Of a DNA stretch of 64,000 nt, positions 1 to 7,916 are shown in pieces. The DNA lies in contig DATKKG010000063.1 of the NCBI GenBank assembly GCA_035543015.1, positions 1 through 64,000 on the forward strand, given 5' to 3'. Position 1 is the first letter of the stretch, and each line of letters opens with the position of its first letter. This stretch comes from DATKKG01 sp035543015 (lineage in GTDB: Archaea; Thermoproteota; Nitrososphaeria; Conexivisphaerales; DTJL01). Under the pieces are notes generated by a model that was not told the origin of the DNA, searched no databases, and worked only from the letters and a program-made list of their open reading frames with translations. Both the position numbers and the translations under genes were made by a program.

Positions 1-351
1 CGCCTTCCGGAACCAGGCCGGAGTGACGCACTTCGGCTGCATCATCATCGAGGTCCAGAGCCAGCTGCCTTTGTCGGTCATGCCGATGGGTTTCCCTTCA
101 GGAGTTGACCACAGGCCCTCCAGGGCCATCACGGGGTAGTCGATCCCCTCCTCCTTCTTGATGGCGAACTTCAGGGTGTATGAGAGATTGTAGAGCACGT
201 CTACGGATTCACGGTAGGACCTGCTGACGTTCGGGTCGCCTTTCCCGTCGACCATTATGAAGCTCAGAGGGGGGACAGCCACGAGCCCGACCTCCTTGGC
301 CGAGGGGTTGTAGAGCGACTTGTACTCCTTCTTCAGATCCAGCTTCTCCAT
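1..351 (-). CDS. GyrI-like small-molecule-binding domain protein (partial, cut by the left edge)
   Basis: Translating the minus strand from an ATG at 351 gives 117 codons with no stop before the window edge, so the C-terminus is missing. The start reads MEKLDLKKEYKSLYNPSAKE and is followed by a VAVPPLSFIMVDGKGDPN stretch. This is the pattern of stand-alone GyrI-like (SOUL/BacM-type) ligand-binding proteins, which begin with a KLDLKKE..LY.PSAKEP segment and a MIDGxGDPN turn. Such proteins bind or hydrolyse small lipophilic compounds; the ligand here is unknown. A TATA-like ttatgag lies about 25 bases upstream on the minus strand. Family assignment is confident, function is not. Confidence 0.75.
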   Translation of the reverse strand, partial: MEKLDLKKEYKSLYNPSAKEVGLVAVPPLSFIMVDGKGDPNVSRSYRESVDVLYNLSYTLKFAIKKEEGIDYPVMALEGLWSTPEGKPIGMTDKGSWLWTSMMMQPKCVTPAWFRKA

Positions 352-407
352 GACGAAAAGGGTACGGCGGGCGGCCTCATAAGTGTTGTAACGAGGGCTG
401 CTTTCCT

Positions 408-956
408 CTAAGGGACCTTCTTCCCCCGAAGGCGGAACCGGGAGGCGCCTTCGAGGTCTCGCATCCTCCTCCTGCGCCGCTCGCGGGCTTCGAGGTAGCG
501 CCTCTTCTGTGCTTGGGTCTCCGGTATCACCGGCGGGACGGCGGCGGGGCGCCTGTCAGGGCCGAGGGCGACGTAGGTGAGGTAGCAGGAGCCGGTGTGG
601 GTCCTCTTTCCGGTCTTCAGATCCTCGGCCTCGATGCGCACGCCCACCTCCATGGAGGTCCTCCCGACGTAGTTGACCGCGGCCTTCAGCACCAGCAGGT
701 TGCCGACGTAGACCGGAGCCCAGAAGTCCATCCGGTCGACCGATGCGGTCACCGCGTTCGACCTAGCGTGCCTCACCGCGACTATGCCGGAGACCTCGTC
801 CATGAGGCGGAGTATGGTCCCGCCGAAGACGTTGCCAGAGGGATTGGCATCGGTGGGCATCATCAGGCGGACGAGGGTCTCGGAGGACTCGGACACCCTC
901 CGACCCTTGAGCTCGGACCGTTTCATGCTAGCATGGCGCAGGCTGGGGTCTTTCAT
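408..956 (-). CDS. Acyl-CoA thioesterase, hotdog fold (YciA/ACOT type)
   Basis: The 182-residue product has one hotdog domain (about residues 22-135) with the hallmarks of cytosolic acyl-CoA hydrolases: VRLMMPTDANPSGNVFGGTI followed by LMDE, where the N..G..FGG stretch and the Asp of LMDE form the active site, then RTSMEVGV and THTGSCYLTYVAL. The enzyme splits acyl-CoA to free acid and CoA. The C-terminal 45 residues are rich in Arg and Lys and lie outside the domain. A second in-frame Met at residue 11 (926) is an equally possible start. It is the second of four consecutive leftward genes, 38 bases after the peroxiredoxin gene, so co-transcription is plausible. The acyl specificity cannot be read from the sequence. 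Confidence 0.88.
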   Translation of the reverse strand: MKDPSLRHASMKRSELKGRRVSESSETLVRLMMPTDANPSGNVFGGTILRLMDEVSGIVAVRHARSNAVTASVDRMDFWAPVYVGNLLVLKAAVNYVGRTSMEVGVRIEAEDLKTGKRTHTGSCYLTYVALGPDRRPAAVPPVIPETQAQKRRYLEARERRRRRMRDLEGASRFRLRGKKVP

Positions 957-994
957 AAGCCTATTGCGAATCCGGTGGCGGACCCGTCGGGTCC

Positions 995-1465
995 CTAGCT
1001 CGGCGAGGCGGGGGGCTGCCTTAGCCTGCGTAAGGCCTCCAAGGCCTCGCGGACGTGGCTGGTCGGGGAGAGCCTGGAGTCGTAGACATGCCTGACGATT
1101 CCGTTCCTGTCGATGACGAAGGTCACCCTCGGCTGCATCAACTTGCCTGTGACGCCGTAGCTCTTCCTTATCCTGCCGTCTGCATCGCTGACGAGGGTGA
1201 AGGGGAGGTCGTGGTGCCTCTTGAACGACGCGTGCGAGTCGACGCTGTCCTGGCTGACCCCGACGACGGTCGCGTCCTCCTCCCTGATCTGCGACCAGCT
1301 ATCGCGGAAGGAGCAGGCCTCCGCTGTGCAGCCCATGGTCTCGTCCTTTGGGTAGAAGTAGAGGACGACGTTCGACCTGGCGGTGGCCTCGCCCAGATCG
1401 AAGGTGCTCCCGTCGTCCGCCTTGGCCCTGAATGCGGGGGCGGTCTCTCCCACCTTGAGCGTCAT
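995..1465 (-). CDS. bcp: Peroxiredoxin, Bcp/PrxQ type
   Basis: The 156-residue thiol peroxidase reduces H2O2 and organic peroxides. The core shows YFYPKDETMGCTAEACSFRD, with the peroxidatic Cys at residue 46 and a resolving Cys five residues later at 51, the arrangement of atypical 2-Cys PrxQ enzymes. Further family marks are GVSQDSVDSHASFKRHHDLPFTLVSD (quoted in pieces: GVSQDS, HDLPF, LVSD) and the TFVIDRNG segment. Length is normal for the family. Reducing power could come from the thioredoxin at 57662 and thioredoxin reductase at 46033 in this window, but that pairing is inferred. It starts at ATG 1465 and lies in the leftward run with the thioesterase. Confidence 0.93.
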   Translation of the reverse strand: MTLKVGETAPAFRAKADDGSTFDLGEATARSNVVLYFYPKDETMGCTAEACSFRDSWSQIREEDATVVGVSQDSVDSHASFKRHHDLPFTLVSDADGRIRKSYGVTGKLMQPRVTFVIDRNGIVRHVYDSRLSPTSHVREALEALRRLRQPPASPS

Positions 1466-1516
1466 GCTGTCACTTCGAAGGGGGAAGGTCAGACTTTAAC
1501 GTTGCCCAGGGAACGC

Positions 1517-2266
1517 TCACGGCTTGAGGGAGGCTTTCAGGAACCTGAAGGGATCTGAGAAGTCGTCGATGAGCTTCATCTCCCGCTGCTTCATCTCCAT
1601 CCTGATGACCGCCTTGCCGTGGATCCGGTCGTGCCAGATGAAGCGCCTCATGACCTTCTTGAGCGTCCAGAGTTCGTTCTCGGTGCCGATGATGGAGGAG
1701 CTCACGCCGTTCTCGTAAAGGCGGAGCATTTCGTCAATGCAGCGGGTCCTCGCCTCCATGAAGTCCTCGGTGCCGTTGCCCAGCTGCGCGCCGAGGCGGC
1801 CAAGATAGTAATGCTGGGTGCCCATCACGTGCTCCTTCACCTGATCTATCGTCGCGGGGACGGCGCCGTAGAACGTCTCCCTCCTCCTGCTCTCGTCCAC
1901 CCAGTCCTTGAGAGCGGCCCCCTCGTAGGCCTTGTTGAAGGTCTCTCCCGAGTACCGGACGAGGTCCAGGAGATCCTTGAACTCACCCTCTCGGAACGGC
2001 CTCCTGTCGGCGTCCAGAAGGATCTCGCTGTCTGCGTCTTCCACCCTGAGCTGGCTCTGATGCCACTGGACGATGAGCGTCCTGGCGGCCGGAGGGGGCT
2101 TGAGGCCCAGCCAGCGGTAGTAGGAGCCCATCTCAACCTTGACCTTCGACAGGGCCTCCTTCTCCGTCGGGGCCCGGACGTACGCTCCCGGGAGCTGCAG
2201 AATGTAACCTAGGCACCCTCGCCCGTTTGTCTCGAAAGCGAGCGACACTTTGTCTCCCGAATACAT
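1517..2266 (-). CDS. Two-domain protein: HicB-like N-terminus plus DinB-like metal-binding helical bundle
   Basis: I place the start at the ATG at 2266 (MYSGDKVSLAFE, 249 residues). A further in-frame ATG at 2314 lies only about 12 bases from the likely TATA (minus-strand CTTACATAG, 2322-2330) and would sit upstream of the transcript. Residues 1-55 look like the HicB/antitoxin-type beta sheet (CLGYILQLPGAYVRAPTEKE, then EALSKV). The C-terminal two thirds resemble the DinB four-helix bundle, with candidate metal-binding His in EHVMGTQHYY and RFIWHDRIHGKA. DinB-type proteins include thiol-dependent transferases, but no substrate can be named. It may be the last gene of the leftward run, or the first to be transcribed from the shared spacer with the dikinase gene at 2436. 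Confidence 0.55.
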   Translation of the reverse strand: MYSGDKVSLAFETNGRGCLGYILQLPGAYVRAPTEKEALSKVKVEMGSYYRWLGLKPPPAARTLIVQWHQSQLRVEDADSEILLDADRRPFREGEFKDLLDLVRYSGETFNKAYEGAALKDWVDESRRRETFYGAVPATIDQVKEHVMGTQHYYLGRLGAQLGNGTEDFMEARTRCIDEMLRLYENGVSSSIIGTENELWTLKKVMRRFIWHDRIHGKAVIRMEMKQREMKLIDDFSDPFRFLKASLKP

Positions 2267-2388
2267 TATGGGGGCCCGCAAATACCGGTCGGCGTCCGGT
2301 TCTTGGAAACACATGGATTTCTATGTAAGTAGCCAACAATTGTGGGCGTTTTCGTAATCCTTCTTTAACTCGCGGTCCGGCGGCGCAA

Positions 2389-2397
2389 CGAAATAAA
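2389..2397 (+). promoter_or_regulatory. TATA box for the dikinase operon
   Basis: The run cgaaataaag lies about 40 bases before the GTG start at 2436, in the 169-base spacer between divergent genes. It fits the archaeal TATA element and is the only such run on this strand of the spacer. Confidence 0.45.
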
Positions 2398-2435
2398 GGG
2401 GCTAGGACGAGACATATGGTGCACGCTCGATTTCG

Positions 2436-5060
2436 GTGGTTCGGTTGGCCCTCGATTCCGTACAGCTCATCAAGATAGGAGAAGGCCGGGGAGCCAGGGT
2501 GGGCGGAAAGGCCGCCAACCTGTCCAGGCTTGCCTCGGCGGGCTTCCCAATCCCCGATGGCTTCGTCGTCCCGGTGGAGGCCTTCGATGCGTTCCTGAAG
2601 GAGAACGGCCTGGCTGCGAGGATAGCCGACCTCTCCACTTCCCTGGAGTTCAGAGACGATGCAAGCCTCAGGACCTTCTCCCGCAGAGCGAAGGAGCTGG
2701 TGATGGAAGGGAGGATCGGCGAAGGCCTGTCGAAGGAGGTCAGGCTGGCTGTCTCATCCGGGGGACCATGGGCGGTCAGGTCGTCCGCCATGGCCGAGGA
2801 CCTTCCGGAAGCATCGTTCGCGGGCCAGCAGGACACGTTCTTGGGGGTCGGCTCCGACGAAGTGCTCGACAGCATCAAGAAGTGCTGGGCCTCCTACTGG
2901 AACGAGAGGGCGGTCTTCTATCGGCACGACGCCGGCGTCGACGGAAAGGAAGGAGGGATGGCGGTGGTGGTCCAGAAGATGGTCGATGCCCTTTCCTCGG
3001 GAGTCATCTTCACGGTGGACCCGGTCACGGGCGAGGACAGTATTCTCATCGAGTCGGCGTGGGGCCTTGGGGAGGCCATAGTCTCGGGCCTGGTCACACC
3101 AGACAGGTTCGTTCTCGAGAAGGGCACAATGAAGGTCAAGGAGAGGAAGGTGTCCAGGAAGACCAAGGAGGTCACCCTTTCATCCGGAGGGAAGATGTAC
3201 GCCGACGTCGACGAGGGAAGACAGCTCGTCCCCTCGGTCGGAGACGCCGAAGTGGCGGCCATCGCCGATCTGGGCCGCAGGATCGAGTCCAGCTTCGGAT
3301 CTCCCCAGGACATAGAGTGGGCTTCTGACGGAAGGAAGCTCTACGTCCTGCAGTCCCGGCCCATCACGACCTTGAAAGCGAGGGGCGAAACCCTCTGGAC
3401 ACGGGCCTACGGGGACGAATACTGGGCCGACGTCACCTCGCCGCTCTTCTTCTCTACCCTCGGGGAGTTCCTCTCCAGGTACGTCCTCGAGGAAGGGTAC
3501 AAAGTTATGGGATACAAGGAGCTGGCGGGACTGGAGCTCCTGAAGCTGCACAAGGGGCACATCTACTTCAACTCGAAGGTCCTGGAGGTGGTCTTCACGT
3601 ACAACCCGAAGTTCTCACGCACGAAGGAGCTGCTCAACTACTTCCCCGAGAAGGACCAGCAGAGGATCGCCGAGGCGGACACGAAGATCGCCGGCAGGAT
3701 CTGGGCCGAGGTCAGGACGGCCTTCGTTGACTCGGACGGGATGATAACGCGGACGGACAAGGCTTACAGGAAGTGGGCCAGCTCCTATCTCGAGAAGATG
3801 AAGGAGTTCGACTCCATGGACCTGACGCGGCTCTCCGATGACGAGCTCTACGCCCAGTACAGGAGGAACTACGAGGCCGTGCTCAAGCACTATCGGCTCA
3901 TTCGGTACGGCATGGTCACCCACAGCATCGGCTCCAACCTCATCATGAAGAGCTGGCTGAAGGACTGGCTGGGGGACACAGGGGGAGAGCTCTACTCTAG
4001 GCTGATATCCGGGCTTCCCGACAACAAGACGATAATAACCAACCGGGCGCTTTCCGACCTCGCAGAGCAGGCCAGGGGGGACCCCCAGGTCCTGGACGCT
4101 CTGCTGAAGGAGACGCCGGAAGCCTTCCTAGGCATGATGGAGAGTGAGGCGTTCCCCGGCTTCCGCCCCAGGTTCGAGGCCTTCATGAAGGACTACGGGC
4201 ACCGGTCGCATACGAGGGAGACCTTCTTTCCAAGATGGGCGGACGATCCGACCCTGGTGGTCGGGATAGTCAAGTCTCTAGCGGCAGTGCCGGGCCTGGA
4301 CATGGCCAAGCTGCAGGAAGAGAGGTTGAAGGAGAGGTTGGAGACCGAGAAGGAGGTACTGGAGAAGGTGTCCAAGCTCCGCTATGGCTTCGCCAAGAAG
4401 CCGGTCTTCAAGGCGGTGATGGGCACCGCCCAGACCTACCTGATGTTCAGGGAGAACCAGAGGTTCTACCTCGATCACATGCTGTTCAGGGAGCGCAGGC
4501 TCTTCATGGAGTACGGGAGACGGTTCGTCGAGAGGGGGCTGATGGACAGGCAGGACGACGTCTTCTTCCTCTCAAAGGAGGAGGTCTTCGCGATGGCGAG
4601 GGGAGCGGCCCCGACGCCCAGATCCGTCCTGGCGGAGAGGAGGAGGGAGTTCGACGCCTGGAGGGATCGCCTTCCGCCGAAGTTCGTGCAGGGAAGGGTT
4701 GAGTTCGACGACACCCTGAGCCTCGACGAAGGAGTCCTTCATGTCACGGGAACATCCGCCAGCCCAGGTCGGGCGACCGGGCCTGTCAGGATCGTCGAAA
4801 GCATCGACGACATCGGCCTCGTGCAGCGCGGAGACATACTGGTCACCTCGAACACGGACCCCGGCTGGACTCCCGTCTTCCTCAAGCTGGGAGGCCTCAT
4901 CACGGAGACCGGAGGGATCCTTTCGCATGGGGCGGTGGTGTCGAGGGAATACGGCCTGCCGGCGGTCACCGCCGTCAAGAACGCCCGGAAGATCTTCCGG
5001 AACGGACAGAAGGTCCTAGTCGACGGAAACGAGGGGACCGTGACCCTGCTCAAGGAGTGA
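2436..5060 (+). CDS. Rifampin-phosphotransferase-like ATP dikinase (PEP-synthase superfamily without the PEP barrel)
   Basis: The 874-residue protein starts at GTG 2436. Residues 1-310 form the PPDK/PEP-synthase ATP-grasp domain (GGKAANL at 23-29, PIPDGF at 39-43, VRSSAMAEDL at 114-123, then ASFAGQQDT). Residues 320-740 form a long helical acceptor-binding region. Residues 745-874 form the swivelling phosphohistidine domain, with GGILSHGAVVSREYG at 826-840 and the catalytic His at about 831. The PEP/pyruvate TIM barrel that follows the His domain in real PEP synthase is absent. This order, the length and the His near the C-terminus match rifampin phosphotransferase (about 867 residues), which moves the beta-phosphate of ATP to a hydroxyl. 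Archaeal RNA polymerase is naturally insensitive to rifampin, so a native hydroxylated metabolite is more likely. It overlaps the next gene by 4 bases. Confidence 0.85.
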   Translation: MVRLALDSVQLIKIGEGRGARVGGKAANLSRLASAGFPIPDGFVVPVEAFDAFLKENGLAARIADLSTSLEFRDDASLRTFSRRAKELVMEGRIGEGLSKEVRLAVSSGGPWAVRSSAMAEDLPEASFAGQQDTFLGVGSDEVLDSIKKCWASYWNERAVFYRHDAGVDGKEGGMAVVVQKMVDALSSGVIFTVDPVTGEDSILIESAWGLGEAIVSGLVTPDRFVLEKGTMKVKERKVSRKTKEVTLSSGGKMYADVDEGRQLVPSVGDAEVAAIADLGRRIESSFGSPQDIEWASDGRKLYVLQSRPITTLKARGETLWTRAYGDEYWADVTSPLFFSTLGEFLSRYVLEEGYKVMGYKELAGLELLKLHKGHIYFNSKVLEVVFTYNPKFSRTKELLNYFPEKDQQRIAEADTKIAGRIWAEVRTAFVDSDGMITRTDKAYRKWASSYLEKMKEFDSMDLTRLSDDELYAQYRRNYEAVLKHYRLIRYGMVTHSIGSNLIMKSWLKDWLGDTGGELYSRLISGLPDNKTIITNRALSDLAEQARGDPQVLDALLKETPEAFLGMMESEAFPGFRPRFEAFMKDYGHRSHTRETFFPRWADDPTLVVGIVKSLAAVPGLDMAKLQEERLKERLETEKEVLEKVSKLRYGFAKKPVFKAVMGTAQTYLMFRENQRFYLDHMLFRERRLFMEYGRRFVERGLMDRQDDVFFLSKEEVFAMARGAAPTPRSVLAERRREFDAWRDRLPPKFVQGRVEFDDTLSLDEGVLHVTGTSASPGRATGPVRIVESIDDIGLVQRGDILVTSNTDPGWTPVFLKLGGLITETGGILSHGAVVSREYGLPAVTAVKNARKIFRNGQKVLVDGNEGTVTLLKE

Positions 5061-5974
5061 GCTGGTTGGACACTGACGTCCTGCACGCGTTCGGAAACCA
5101 GCCCGACTGGAACGAGAGCTTCTACTTCAACTTCTACGACAGGAAGGCCGACGTCTGCGCCTTCATGAGGATCGGGCTGAAGCCCAACAGGGACGAGAAG
5201 GCCATGTTCTTCTACGTGCTCCTCCCTGACGGCTCGAAGATGGGCCTCATGGATCAGGGGCCCTACGGGTCCCCCGAGCTCGAAGTGAAGGGGCTCAAGT
5301 TCGAAAGGCTTGTGCCCGAGAGGAAGTGGAGGGTCTCCTTCGCAGGCCCGCTGAACCGCGTACAGGAGGGCCGCGTCAGGCCAGTTGAAGTCACCTTCGC
5401 GGCGGACTTCGAGTGCCTGAACGAAGTCTTCGACTACAGGGAGTGCGTCAAAGGGGAGAAGGAGGCGATGTCCAGGAAGGTCGCTTCGGAGCACCTCGAG
5501 CAGTTCGGGAGGGCGAGGGGGAGCCTCGTCGTGGGGGACAAGGAGTACGTCCTTGACGGCCTGGGGGAAAGGGACCATTCTTGGGGCGTCAGGGAGTGGA
5601 CGGCTCCCAGGATGTGGATCTGGCTGACCTGCGAGTTCTCGGAGAAGCTCGCCCTCAACATCACCAAGCTCGTCATGGACCAAGGGGAGGTCGACGCCGG
5701 CTTCCTCCACCTGGATGGCCGGAACCTGCCCGTGGGTCGCGCTTCGATAGACACCAAGCTTGACGAGGACGGGGACCCCGTTTCGATGGAGATCGATCTG
5801 GAGGCTCTCGGCGGGGAGTCGCGCCACATACATGGCGAGGTTGTCAGAGCCGCCGTGCTTCCCTTCGCAGAGAAGCAGAGCCTTTCCATGATGCATGAGA
5901 CGCTCACCAGATATGAGATGGACGGAGAGCTGGGCTACGGGATCGCCGAGTACCTGGTCAGGGAGGAGCCCTAA
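5057..5974 (+). CDS. Lipocalin-like (AttH/CrtC/DUF7064-type) protein coupled to the dikinase
   Basis: The 305-residue protein starts at a GTG embedded in the stop of the dikinase gene (GTGA), so the two are probably translated together. It is a predicted cytosolic all-beta protein: there is no signal peptide or membrane segment, and the centre carries LDGLGERDHSWGVREW followed by MWIWLTCEF. That RDHSWG motif is typical of the two-barrel lipocalin-like group that includes AttH, carotenoid hydratase CrtC and DUF7064 proteins, some of which bind or hydrate terpenoid or steroid-like lipids. I am reasonably sure of the fold group and not of the family number. The likely job is to bind or transform the same hydrophobic compound that the dikinase phosphorylates; this is inference from the overlap. 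Confidence 0.6.
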   Translation: MSWLDTDVLHAFGNQPDWNESFYFNFYDRKADVCAFMRIGLKPNRDEKAMFFYVLLPDGSKMGLMDQGPYGSPELEVKGLKFERLVPERKWRVSFAGPLNRVQEGRVRPVEVTFAADFECLNEVFDYRECVKGEKEAMSRKVASEHLEQFGRARGSLVVGDKEYVLDGLGERDHSWGVREWTAPRMWIWLTCEFSEKLALNITKLVMDQGEVDAGFLHLDGRNLPVGRASIDTKLDEDGDPVSMEIDLEALGGESRHIHGEVVRAAVLPFAEKQSLSMMHETLTRYEMDGELGYGIAEYLVREEP

Positions 5975-6252
5975 GGCGGGCCGGCCGATTCAACGACCTT
6001 CCGGACCCCGGCGCACGATGTACATCATGGGCGCCATGGCGCACCAGGCGAGCTGGGGCATCCGGTAGCCGCCTACACTCGCAGCCAAGAGGATCCCCGC
6101 TACGACACGACTTCGAGGGACCCGTCAGCCGTTTTCCGCATCGGCTCAATCGCAAGGCTAGGTGGCTTGGAGTTGCTGGGGACCAGGAGACGCTGCGTGT
6201 CCCAACCCGTGGTATGGATAAATATGCGAGTCGATCACTTCACCAATCGTGC
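5975..6252. other. Non-coding spacer at the left edge of a lower-GC segment
   Basis: No convincing reading frame, tRNA or repeat is visible in these 278 bases. Base use falls from about 62% GC on the left to about 50% in the next gene. I looked for a partial copy of the tRNA-Arg 3' end that could mark an integration site and did not find one. The right end holds the TATA box of the aminotransferase gene. Confidence 0.6.
6217..6225 (+). promoter_or_regulatory. TATA box of the aminotransferase gene
   Basis: The run gataaatat is centred 32 bases before the ATG at 6253, the spacing of a leaderless archaeal transcript. It lies inside the longer frame that opens at ATG 6214, so that upstream start is unlikely to be used. 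Confidence 0.6.
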
Positions 6253-7365
6253 ATGTCCATGACGCTGCAAGACTTTGAGAAGAGGATTGCAGATTTCTTC
6301 GGTACTCGATATGCGATAGTCACTGGTTCTGGACGGATGGCTCTCAAGATCGCCTTGCAGTCCCTCGATGTTCCCGAGGGAGAGGTTGTGGTCCCTAACC
6401 TAACCTGTCCTATTGTCCCTCAAACCGTAATCTCAACGGGATTGACTCCCCTATTGGTCGATGTAAACAGAGATCTGTCATTGAATCAAGACATCTTGGA
6501 GAGAAGGGTCAACTCGAGCACAAAAGCACTTCTCACAAGCTGTCTGTATGGTTGTCCTACCGACGATATGGACAGCCTGGTCGACATCTCAAGAGACAAG
6601 GACCTGTGGATTATCGAAGACGCGGCTCAGGCATTTGGGGCGAGGATCATGGGAAAATACACCGGATCTAGCGGCGACATCGGGGTCCTGAGTTTCGCGA
6701 AGGTATTCTTTCCGCTCTACAGGGGAGGAGCCCTGATAACCAGCAACGAGGAACTCGCCAATAGAGCATACATCATTCGAAGAGACACTCAAACGGAGTC
6801 AGACACACTCAATACCTTGAGATACTTCTTCAAGAGGTTGAGGGGGTCCATTCCCAAAGATCTGAAGAAAAGGCGCCTGAGGTCTCTCAACGCGGACGAG
6901 CTTGAACAGGGTTCCAGTGGTCTGTATGAAGCCTACGAACCGTCGTCTCCCTATCATTTCCAAGGCCTGACTGATGTCGAGGTGACGGTTGGGATTCGCA
7001 CGCTTGACAACCTTGAACACTTGATTGCAAAAAGAAGGGAAATCACCAAGAGCATATACAGCGCAATTTCAAGCAGAGATGACCTGCATCTGCAACCACT
7101 CCACCCTTACAGAGATGAATACGTCTACAGCAGAATACCGGTACTGGTCGAGAGTTCGAGTCTTCATGAATGGATGGTCTCCTTCCTTGAGCAGGGCGAA
7201 TTCATTGGTATGGCATATCCCCCTTTGTCGAACAACGAACTGATTCGTCACAAATGCACCTTGCTAGACGACTACTCGGTCTCTGAAGACTTGTCTTCGA
7301 TCCTGCTGCCACTGCCAGTCAACCGTAACGTAGTGGAGATACTGAAGCGGAAGGCGCGCGTGTGA
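6253..7365 (+). CDS. DegT/DnrJ/EryC1/StrS-family PLP aminotransferase (sugar aminotransferase-like)
   Basis: The product is 370 residues from ATG 6253, chosen because the TATA box at 6217-6225 leaves this as the first start in the transcript (the next ATG is 6259). It is a fold-type I PLP enzyme: YAIVTGSGRMALKIAL near the N-terminus, VVPNLTCPIVPQTVI, IIEDAAQAFGA (the Asp pairs with the pyridine nitrogen) and LSFAKVFFPLYRGGALIT, where the Lys is the expected Schiff base. Relatives aminate nucleotide-linked keto-sugars for glycans. The spacing between Lys and the GG pair is one residue longer than usual. The gene is clearly poorer in GC than its neighbours, uses codons such as ATA, TCA and AGA more freely, and stands alone with no sugar genes beside it. 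It looks like a recent arrival; substrate unknown. Confidence 0.82.
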   Translation: MSMTLQDFEKRIADFFGTRYAIVTGSGRMALKIALQSLDVPEGEVVVPNLTCPIVPQTVISTGLTPLLVDVNRDLSLNQDILERRVNSSTKALLTSCLYGCPTDDMDSLVDISRDKDLWIIEDAAQAFGARIMGKYTGSSGDIGVLSFAKVFFPLYRGGALITSNEELANRAYIIRRDTQTESDTLNTLRYFFKRLRGSIPKDLKKRRLRSLNADELEQGSSGLYEAYEPSSPYHFQGLTDVEVTVGIRTLDNLEHLIAKRREITKSIYSAISSRDDLHLQPLHPYRDEYVYSRIPVLVESSSLHEWMVSFLEQGEFIGMAYPPLSNNELIRHKCTLLDDYSVSEDLSSILLPLPVNRNVVEILKRKARV

Positions 7366-7731
7366 CTAGATATCCGAGCGAGAAGCCCGCATGCCTCGAG
7401 GACAGGCTGACTACCTGCCCGCACTCATTTGGGTCATCAAGTGGAACTCCAGAATAGAGCGAAGCGCACAACGAGTTCATCGAGGTGGAGCATGGAAGGC
7501 GATGCCAGATGCCAGCGAATCCTCGGGCAACTGCCAGCGAACCCATGAGGACTTGGCAGAGGCCACGTTGCCCTATCTGCGAGTTGGCCTGCCCCCCTGG
7601 GATGCTCCTATCTGCGTACTTGCTTCGCGCTGCCGGGAGTCATCGCGTCCAGGGACTCCGCCAAGGGGTCTGCGATGATCGCTTGCATGCCCCGTGGCAC
7701 ATAGGCGATCCTGTTTGGAGCACCTATATGA
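7366..7731. other. Non-coding stretch between the aminotransferase gene and tRNA-Arg
   Basis: About 366 bases without a credible gene. Frames of 60-100 codons exist on both strands, but none has a recognisable domain, a good start context or a TATA box. GC content is intermediate (about 58%). It may be the decayed remainder of the segment that carried the aminotransferase. No inverted or direct repeat was visible. Confidence 0.5.
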
Positions 7732-7734
7732 TGG

Positions 7735-7810
7735 CGGGCCCGGTGGGATTCGAACCCACGACATCCGCCTTAGAGGGGCGGCGCTCTAATCCAAGCTGAG
7801 CCACGGGTCC
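7735..7810 (-). tRNA. tRNA-Arg (anticodon TCT), with CCA encoded at 7732-7734
   Basis: The minus strand folds into a 76-base tRNA. The D stem is GCTC/GAGC, the anticodon stem CCGCC/GGCGG, the T stem GTGGG/CCCAC with the loop TTCGAAT, and the discriminator is G73. The anticodon TCT is at 7774-7772. Two features are odd: the anticodon loop reads CCTCTAA, putting C rather than the near-universal T at position 33, and the acceptor stem GGACCCG/CGGGCCC has an A3-C70 mismatch. The other arms pair fully. The gene either tolerates these changes or is starting to decay. It borders the low-GC segment on its 3' side. Confidence 0.85.
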
Positions 7811-7883
7811 TTGATGAAGGGGAGATTTCCCTGGTATAATAAAGCCTTCCGACTTGGCTGGGGGAAGTTGACGCTGATGCTAT

Positions 7884-7892
7884 CTTTATGAA
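7884..7892 (+). promoter_or_regulatory. TATA box of the glmM-like gene
   Basis: The run ctttatgaa is centred 29 bases before the GTG at 7917, so the transcript should begin at or next to the start codon (leaderless). Confidence 0.6.
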
Positions 7893-7916
7893 TGGTGGAA
7901 GCGTAGCACAGCCGAC

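Noticed and set aside
4739..5896. 385-codon leftward frame opposite the dikinase and lipocalin-like genes
   Set aside because: Crosses two real genes, has no domain and no promoter.
5975..6252. Search for a partial copy of the tRNA-Arg 3' end as an attachment site
   Set aside because: Only scattered similarity of a few bases; not above chance.
6214..6252. Upstream ATG 6214 as start of the aminotransferase
   Set aside because: It overlaps the TATA box; the transcript should begin near 6247-6253, so ATG 6253 is the first usable start.
7485..7799. Rightward frame whose end reads MAGPVGFEPTTSALEGR
   Set aside because: That peptide is the well-known false translation of the antisense of a tRNA gene; the tRNA-Arg at 7735-7810 explains it.
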